Positions 31,473 through 35,672 of a stretch of DNA of 35,672 nucleotides are shown piece after piece. The DNA lies in IMG/VR virus record IMGVR_UViG_3300044712_001119, positions 1 to 35,672 of that record; one strand, given 5' to 3'. Below the pieces are notes generated by a model. The model saw only the letters and a program-made list of their open reading frames with translations, was not told the origin of the DNA and did not search any database. Source of the stretch: a virus. The first letter of the stretch is position 1; the number at the start of each line of letters is the position of its first letter. The position numbers and the translations under genes were made by a program.

Positions 31473-33230
31473 CTAAATCCTGATAATTCCGCGCTTTTCA
31501 TAAACCGATTTTTTAGGCGCTGAGGGCGCGCTTGTAGCCCTGGCAGTGGCCATAATCATGGCCGTAATTCCGTCAATTTTCTCTTTTGACCGGCGTTTAT
31601 CCGGTGCCAGATTTCCAACTGGGTCCATTCTTGCAACCACGTTACCAGCCATCCATGTAAATACATCGTTATTCCCATGATAAAAACCATGGCTTTTGAT
31701 CAAACGCTCGACTTCTTTCATCGGGGCAGACATGGATAGATACCCCTGCCCCATCTGCACGACCGTGATATCCATATCATCCTGGAGCGTTTGCACAATA
31801 TTGGGCGCGCCGTAACGGTCATACGCCACCTCTTTGATACGGAATCGCTTGGCATCCTGTTCGATCTGTGCCAGGATGTATTTGTAGTCAATCACATTAC
31901 CGGCTGTAGCCGTTATAAATCCCTGCTCAACCCACACATCGTATTTGACTCCCTCGCTTTTTGAGCGCCGCATAACGGTTTCGGATGGGCACCAAAAACG
32001 AGCGAGATACCAATGTTTTCCGCTTTCGTCGTCCTCCATTGGGGGAAAATCCAGGACAAACGCGCACAGATCGGATGTGCTGGACAGATCCAGCCCGCCG
32101 TAACATTCCCGGCCTTCGAGCAGCTCCTCAAAATCTGCGCAATCGTGCGGACCGGCGCATTTTGCCCAGTGATCCATCGGCACCCACGCCACCGACGCCT
32201 GCACCCAGATATTGAGATCAAGCTGGCGAAATGAGTTAAGCGCCGACGGCATCAACTTGGCATTGGAGGCCTCTTCTCGAATGTATTTCCAGTATTTCGA
32301 AACCCCCAGATTGGGATTGGATTTTGCCCATTTGGTTTCGTCGTCCCAATCGTCTCCCTCATCCAGGGAATAGATAATGCAAAATTCCGTGTCGCCATCT
32401 TCAAGGGATGCCCGCCCGCTCAGGATCATCTCGGCTTTGTTGTGCATCTCATAGCAAAACGAGGATCTGTCGTTCCCGGCCGTAGTGATGGCCACCATCA
32501 ACGGCTGCCGGCGCGCCGATGTCGATGATTTGAGCTTGTCCCAGACTCCAGAGTGTTTATGCGCGTGCAGCTCATCGACAATGGCGCAGTAAGTGTTGAG
32601 CCCGTCCATCGTATCGCTGTCTGCACCGAGGGGCTCGAATTTGCAGGCTGTACCAGGGATGTGCAGGTTGTGTTTGTAGTTACGTACCCGTTTTTTGAGC
32701 GCCGGTGACTGGCTGACCATGCGCTCTGCTTCAGTAAACGTGATCAACGCCTGGTCTTTTTTGGTGGCCGCCGCGTATACTTCCGGGCCTCCTTCACGAT
32801 CTGCGAGCATCATGTACAGCGCGATTCCCGCGGCCAGCGTTGATTTCCCGTTTTTACGGGCCACTTCCAGGTACAAAACTGAGAACCGGCGCATTCCGCG
32901 TGTGTCCTGGATGCGCCCGTCGGGCATCTTTTCAACCCACCGGTCAGACTGATCACGCTGCCATCCGAATGTCACCCACAAAACGAACTGCTGCCACGGC
33001 TCCAGGGTGATTTTTTGCCCGGCCCATTCGCCCTTAGAATGCCTGAGCAATCCGAAAAAATCTAATACGCGCTGAGCGGATTCGATATCGAACCAGAATC
33101 CGCGCTCATGTGCGTGCTTCAGATCGTCAAGATGGCGTTTTGCAGCGAGCTTTGCCCATTTGCCTACAACGATTCGCCCCCGGGCGGCATCCCTGGCATA
33201 TTGCTCAGCAGGGTGCAGCGGTTTTCTCAT
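31473..33230 (-). CDS. terL: Terminase large subunit, 585 aa
   Basis: The ATPase motor has a Walker A-like ARKNGKST (residues 124-131), Walker B AIVDE (216-220) and the coupling motif ITTAGN (248-253). The nuclease domain shows GGLDLSSTSD (D381) and later acids in VAYDRYGAP and KEKIDGITA. It packages DNA and cuts concatemers. It is the Terminase_1 type that pairs with P27-like small subunits and HNH proteins, usually cos-type packaging. It overlaps the small subunit gene by 4 bp. Confidence 0.94.
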   Translation of the reverse strand: MRKPLHPAEQYARDAARGRIVVGKWAKLAAKRHLDDLKHAHERGFWFDIESAQRVLDFFGLLRHSKGEWAGQKITLEPWQQFVLWVTFGWQRDQSDRWVEKMPDGRIQDTRGMRRFSVLYLEVARKNGKSTLAAGIALYMMLADREGGPEVYAAATKKDQALITFTEAERMVSQSPALKKRVRNYKHNLHIPGTACKFEPLGADSDTMDGLNTYCAIVDELHAHKHSGVWDKLKSSTSARRQPLMVAITTAGNDRSSFCYEMHNKAEMILSGRASLEDGDTEFCIIYSLDEGDDWDDETKWAKSNPNLGVSKYWKYIREEASNAKLMPSALNSFRQLDLNIWVQASVAWVPMDHWAKCAGPHDCADFEELLEGRECYGGLDLSSTSDLCAFVLDFPPMEDDESGKHWYLARFWCPSETVMRRSKSEGVKYDVWVEQGFITATAGNVIDYKYILAQIEQDAKRFRIKEVAYDRYGAPNIVQTLQDDMDITVVQMGQGYLSMSAPMKEVERLIKSHGFYHGNNDVFTWMAGNVVARMDPVGNLAPDKRRSKEKIDGITAMIMATARATSAPSAPKKSVYEKRGIIRI

Positions 33231-33703
33231 TTCCCCCCAAATAGCTTATTTTCCAAGTCATCCTCAGCCGTTTTCGGCGGCTCGGCATGTACCCGCGACC
33301 GGCTCGCCGGTGTAAAGCCAAACTCGTTGGCGATCTTGATCATGCGATCCATGGCCCTGTTGGCGATTCCAAGCCACGGCGATTGCACTTCAAAGCCTTT
33401 GGGAGTCGTTGTCACCATCCCATTGGTATCGATCTCTTTGCGAGCTGATACCCAGTCTGCCCAGGCCTGGCAGTATCCGGCCAGCGCAGCCCGATCTGCG
33501 ATGGTAAGTACACCCTTTTGGAGCAGCTCAGGTGCCAGGCGATTCCATTCCGTGATGGCATCTTCGGTCAGGTGCGCCGGTGGCTCCAAATCTGCGCCAG
33601 AGAGGGGAGACAACGCAGGCTCAGCTGCGTTGAGCGCCCGTTTGCCAGGGTTACCCTCGGCTTTTTTCACTGCGGTTGGTTTTGGTGTTCTTCCACGTGG
33701 CAT
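33227..33703 (-). CDS. terS: Terminase small subunit, P27 family, 158 aa
   Basis: The start MPRGRTPKPTAVKKAEGNPG with KRALNAAEP is the hallmark of the P27 family. A helical DNA-binding core follows (ITEWNRLAPELLQKGVLTIA, SPWLGIANRAMDRMIKIANE). It selects phage DNA for packaging. It lies between the HNH and large terminase genes. Confidence 0.92.
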   Translation of the reverse strand: MPRGRTPKPTAVKKAEGNPGKRALNAAEPALSPLSGADLEPPAHLTEDAITEWNRLAPELLQKGVLTIADRAALAGYCQAWADWVSARKEIDTNGMVTTTPKGFEVQSPWLGIANRAMDRMIKIANEFGFTPASRSRVHAEPPKTAEDDLENKLFGGK

Positions 33704-33779
33704 TTTCAGTCCTGGGGGCGAAAAATAACCCCATTTGATAATTTCGCGGATATATTTTCACGACTGCCCTGGCCGGTCC

Positions 33780-34175
33780 CTAGCGAGAAGTCCCAGAGTT
33801 TTGACTCCCCCTCCCCTGCCATCCTCCACCATCTTCTCGATTTGTTTTGATCGAGTGACAGCTCTTGCACAATGATTGCAAATTGCGGAGCGCATGTGTT
33901 CCGCCTCGTGCCAGTGGCAGGATATGATCTACTTCTGTAGCCTGGACAACAATGCCATCATGCAAATGATATGGATCGGCGCAGATCGGATGGCGCTGCA
34001 GCTTGATCAACCTGATCTTGCGCCAGCGAGCATCGTACCCGCGATGTGATGCACTGCCCCGGGCCTGCTCTGTCGCACGGTTGCGCCGGTGCGCCTCGCA
34101 CCGGCTTTGACCGAACTCGTAGACCAGATTGCTGCACCCTGGTTGGGTGCAGGCCCGGGGCGGCGCTGTTGGCAT
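33780..34175 (-). CDS. HNH endonuclease, 131 aa
   Basis: An N-terminal zinc knuckle (C9, C14, C26, H29) precedes the HNH motif: D83-H84 in EVDHILPLARGG, N98 in LRNLQSL and CKSCHSIKTNRE (C103, C106, H107). The layout is the same as HK97 gp74-type packaging nucleases, which aid terminase cleavage. It is next to terS, as expected for cos phages. Confidence 0.92.
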   Translation of the reverse strand: MPTAPPRACTQPGCSNLVYEFGQSRCEAHRRNRATEQARGSASHRGYDARWRKIRLIKLQRHPICADPYHLHDGIVVQATEVDHILPLARGGTHALRNLQSLCKSCHSIKTNREDGGGWQGRGSQNSGTSR

Positions 34176-34432
34176 TAGTTGCCCTGATTTGCTGGCGTAA
34201 AATCTAGGTAATACTGCTCCCCAACTTCGAACAAATCGTCTCGTAATGCTGATAGTTCCAACTCTCCATGAGGAGTCGCTGAAAAAAACTGTTTGTTTTC
34301 CTCTGATCCAGAAACCACAGCAGAGAACTTATAGCTGTAAACAGCTTTTTTTGAGGGAGATTGCTCGCCAGATGACCAAGAGATTTGCACTCTTTTTGTT
34401 ACGGAATCGCAAATAAATTTTGCTCTTGGCAT
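34175..34432 (-). CDS. Hypothetical protein, 85 aa
   Basis: The start at 34432 lies one base after the upstream stop; ATG 34450 would overlap. The product is soluble and beta-rich (FICDSVTKRVQISWSSGEQS). No known domain is visible. Confidence 0.7.
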   Translation of the reverse strand: MPRAKFICDSVTKRVQISWSSGEQSPSKKAVYSYKFSAVVSGSEENKQFFSATPHGELELSALRDDLFEVGEQYYLDFTPANQGN

Positions 34433-34433
34433 C

Positions 34434-34925
34434 CTAGCCGCCTTTAACATAAAGATCGACAGTAGTGCCTGGTTTAGTCAGCGACTTTCCCAGAAGTGGC
34501 ACACCAGCTGCTTTGAGCTGATCATATGTCGGCTTTGATCCTGCCATCTGGACCATAAACCCAAGCACAAATACAGCGATCTGCGCGATCTGGCCAGCAT
34601 ATCCGTCCAAAAGTTCCAGGGTAGTGTCAGGACGGAATACACGGAAAGCCACCAGCCCAACGAAAAACATAAGATTGATACCGGCTGCCCACTGGCTGCT
34701 GGTCCCATCACGGACAAGCCCAGTCAACTTGAGCAGACTGATAACGGCAGCTGTCAGCTTGCTGAATCCACCTAGGGCAGCAAACCCGACCACCAAAACA
34801 ACGATGGAGCCGAGAATGCGCTCGAACTCATTGCCTTCGGCCTGGGCCGCGCGCGCCGGCGCAGGCAGGAACAGCGTGCAAATCAGCACAACGGCAATCA
34901 CGACATAAAGCAGTTTTGTTTTCAT
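34434..34925 (-). CDS. Signal-peptide-bearing three-span membrane protein, 163 aa
   Basis: MKTKLLYVVIAVVLICTLFL and a PAPARAAQA cleavage site form a Sec signal peptide. Three hydrophobic segments follow (near residues 41-64, 78-95 and 112-130). Such TrbC/holin-like proteins occur in phages before the packaging genes; lysis or membrane remodelling is possible but unproved. The start has an AAAGGAGACCT leader and lies just after a terminator, as for the gene at 30791. Confidence 0.75.
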   Translation of the reverse strand: MKTKLLYVVIAVVLICTLFLPAPARAAQAEGNEFERILGSIVVLVVGFAALGGFSKLTAAVISLLKLTGLVRDGTSSQWAAGINLMFFVGLVAFRVFRPDTTLELLDGYAGQIAQIAVFVLGFMVQMAGSKPTYDQLKAAGVPLLGKSLTKPGTTVDLYVKGG

Positions 34926-34941
34926 AGGTCTCCTTTGCAAC

Positions 34942-35001
34942 AAAAAACCGCCCAGCCTGCCCTCTCCAAACAGAGAGGGTACAGGCTGGGCGGTAAACTC
35001 C
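34942..35001 (-). terminator. Leader terminator (attenuator) before the 163-aa membrane protein
   Basis: On the minus strand GGAGTTTACCGCCC (35001-34988) opens an 18-bp stem (34993-34948, one bulge), then TTTTTTG. Only about 16 nt separate the U-tract from the start codon. The 14-nt head is identical to that of the leader at 30858-30845. Confidence 0.85.
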
Positions 35002-35016
35002 AGCGATCCCGAATCG

Positions 35017-35025
35017 ATTATAGCA
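35017..35025 (-). promoter_or_regulatory. Extended -10 promoter TGCTATAAT
   Basis: A consensus extended -10 on the minus strand overlaps the stop codon of the zinc-ribbon gene. No good -35 is seen, which is acceptable for extended -10 promoters. Transcription would begin near 35010 and meet the leader terminator at once. The same element occurs at 30909. Confidence 0.65.
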
Positions 35026-35236
35026 TTTCTTGCGCCATTGCCTCACGGACAATGCGGGCTATCACTTTGCTGCTCACAGAAAAATAAAACATCCTGCCAC
35101 AGTTGAGGCAGATTCCCTGCGCCTCCCGGAATATTAGCGTACCGATGCGCAGCATAACCAGGCCATCGACATCGATGGACTCGCCTACTTTTTCCCGGCA
35201 GTCCGGGTTTGGGCAAAGTACCGGTGTGCGTGTCAT
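35018..35236 (-). CDS. Zinc-ribbon protein, 72 aa
   Basis: CPNPDC and CLNCGR are two pairs that can form a Com/zinc-ribbon fold. The rest is short with a helical C-terminus (SKVIARIVREAMAQEML). It may be a transcriptional regulator of late genes, since it is the first gene of the late region, but that is inference. No SD precedes the ATG. Confidence 0.72.
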   Translation of the reverse strand: MTRTPVLCPNPDCREKVGESIDVDGLVMLRIGTLIFREAQGICLNCGRMFYFSVSSKVIARIVREAMAQEML

Positions 35237-35261
35237 ATGCTAGATTTAATGTTCTAAAGTC

Positions 35262-35267
35262 ATTATA
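35262..35267 (-). promoter_or_regulatory. Probable -10 element for the zinc-ribbon gene
   Basis: TATAAT on the minus strand lies 26 nt upstream of the ATG at 35236; the -35 is poor. An activator may be needed. Confidence 0.45.
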
Positions 35268-35318
35268 CGTCAGGTCTAAGTGATTGTAGTTAGCCGATTT
35301 CATACCCGGTTTCATAGG

Positions 35319-35372
35319 CCGATTCCAGTGAACGGCCTTATGGGTGCTGGCGCTTAAGTTCACTGGAATCGG
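35319..35372. repeat. Large inverted repeat between early and late regions
   Basis: Perfect 15-bp arms at 35319-35333 and 35358-35372 with a 24-nt loop lie in the 231-bp gap between the FtsK-gamma-like gene (stop 35468) and the zinc-ribbon gene. There is no U-tract. It may be a transcription barrier between operons, or a site for the adjacent winged-helix protein. The rest of the gap shows no gene. Confidence 0.7.
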
Positions 35373-35467
35373 GTGCTGCTGCGGGAATTACCTGGTTAGC
35401 GGTTGGCCGGAATACAACTTTCTTTCTCGTAGTGCCATTGATCGCAAGTCATACAATGCAATAAGAT

Positions 35468-35672
35468 TCAACGTGCATCATCCTGATATCTCGATGACGA
35501 GGCAAGCACCTTTCGCTGCCCGTTTTCAGAATACTCCGCAGAGCAAAACCCATCAGCTACCATACGATCAATCAGGCGCGCTGCCGTTGTAAACCCAATT
35601 CGCAAGTGCCGTTGCAGAGTGCTTAGCGACACATACCCATTTTTCTTGCCAAAATCCATGGCTTTTGTCATC
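35468..35672 (-). CDS. FtsK-gamma-like winged-helix protein (3' part, right-edge copy)
   Basis: This is the C-terminal 67 residues of the gene that starts at 596, read from the right-hand copy of the overlap and ending in TGA at 35468. The visible core LRIGFTTAARLIDRMVADGF closely follows the FtsK gamma consensus. It should be annotated once, as one gene of 609 nt across the circular junction. Confidence 0.8.
   Translation of the reverse strand, partial: MTKAMDFGKKNGYVSLSTLQRHLRIGFTTAARLIDRMVADGFCSAEYSENGQRKVLASSSRYQDDAR
35481..35672. repeat. Terminal overlap, right copy
   Basis: This is the second copy of bases 1-192. It differs once, at 35595. This copy encodes Gly in a motif resembling the FtsK gamma recognition helix, where the left copy encodes Ala. 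Gly is the family consensus as I know it, so this copy is probably the correct or ancestral one. Confidence 0.93.

Noticed and set aside
33704-33779. cos site upstream of terminase
   Set aside because: The HNH and terminase layout suggests cos packaging, but no repeat or symmetrical nick site could be identified by eye in this 76-bp gap.
34828-35052. ORF through the leader terminator
   Set aside because: It covers a perfect 18-bp stem plus U-tract and the signal peptide gene in another frame; the composition is Arg/Cys-rich shadow.

Overview
The window is a nearly complete, probably circular genome of a temperate, tailed phage with siphovirus-type morphogenesis genes. The first 192 bases recur as the last 192 bases with one mismatch, so the unique genome is about 35,480 bp and the linear ends are arbitrary: they cut one gene coding for a small FtsK-gamma-like protein. 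Nothing in the sequence fixes the host. Base composition is moderately GC-rich, Shine-Dalgarno (SD) sequences are of the ordinary AGGAGG type, and attP carries a bacterial tRNA 3' end. A Sec-type lipoprotein followed by a TKTP/TQAP-rich linker is compatible with Chloroflexota, but this is only a weak guess.

Layout, with nearly all genes on the minus strand. (1) 1-9730: a tightly packed early/replication operon read right to left, with many 4-bp ATGA overlaps. It begins with small membrane and zinc-binding proteins (9730-7044), continues through small unknown proteins and an RNase H-like enzyme (5274-5804), and reaches a replication initiator (2645-3895). That initiator gene contains four 18-bp iterons and an AT-rich inverted repeat, so it probably holds the replication origin. 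The operon ends in unknown small genes and the FtsK-gamma-like gene. (2) 9731-11610: the integration module, with a tyrosine integrase on the plus strand, an attP holding a tRNA 3' fragment flanked by repeated arm-type sites, and an excisionase-like gene on the minus strand. (3) 11630-13140: a plus-strand accessory cassette of a DEDDh exonuclease with a C-terminal membrane anchor and a 45-residue membrane protein, followed by in-frame repeats. (4) 35236-13297, read leftwards: the late region. It holds a zinc-ribbon protein, a secreted membrane protein, HNH nuclease, terminase small and large subunits, portal, a prohead protease with a nested scaffold, a coat protein, head-tail connectors, major tail protein, frameshifted tail chaperones, tape measure, distal tail, Gp37-like tail protein, receptor-binding and fibre proteins, and two small membrane proteins (holin candidates). 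It ends at an intrinsic terminator (13205-13241).

The least ordinary signals are these: a recurring late-promoter plus leader-terminator module in front of two membrane-protein genes, one copy of which also carries two perfect DnaA boxes; the origin-like iterons inside the initiator gene; the membrane-anchored exonuclease cassette; a canonical -1 slippery heptamer for the tail chaperones; a nested scaffold start inside the protease gene; and several long perfect palindromes. No endolysin and no CI-like repressor could be recognised.
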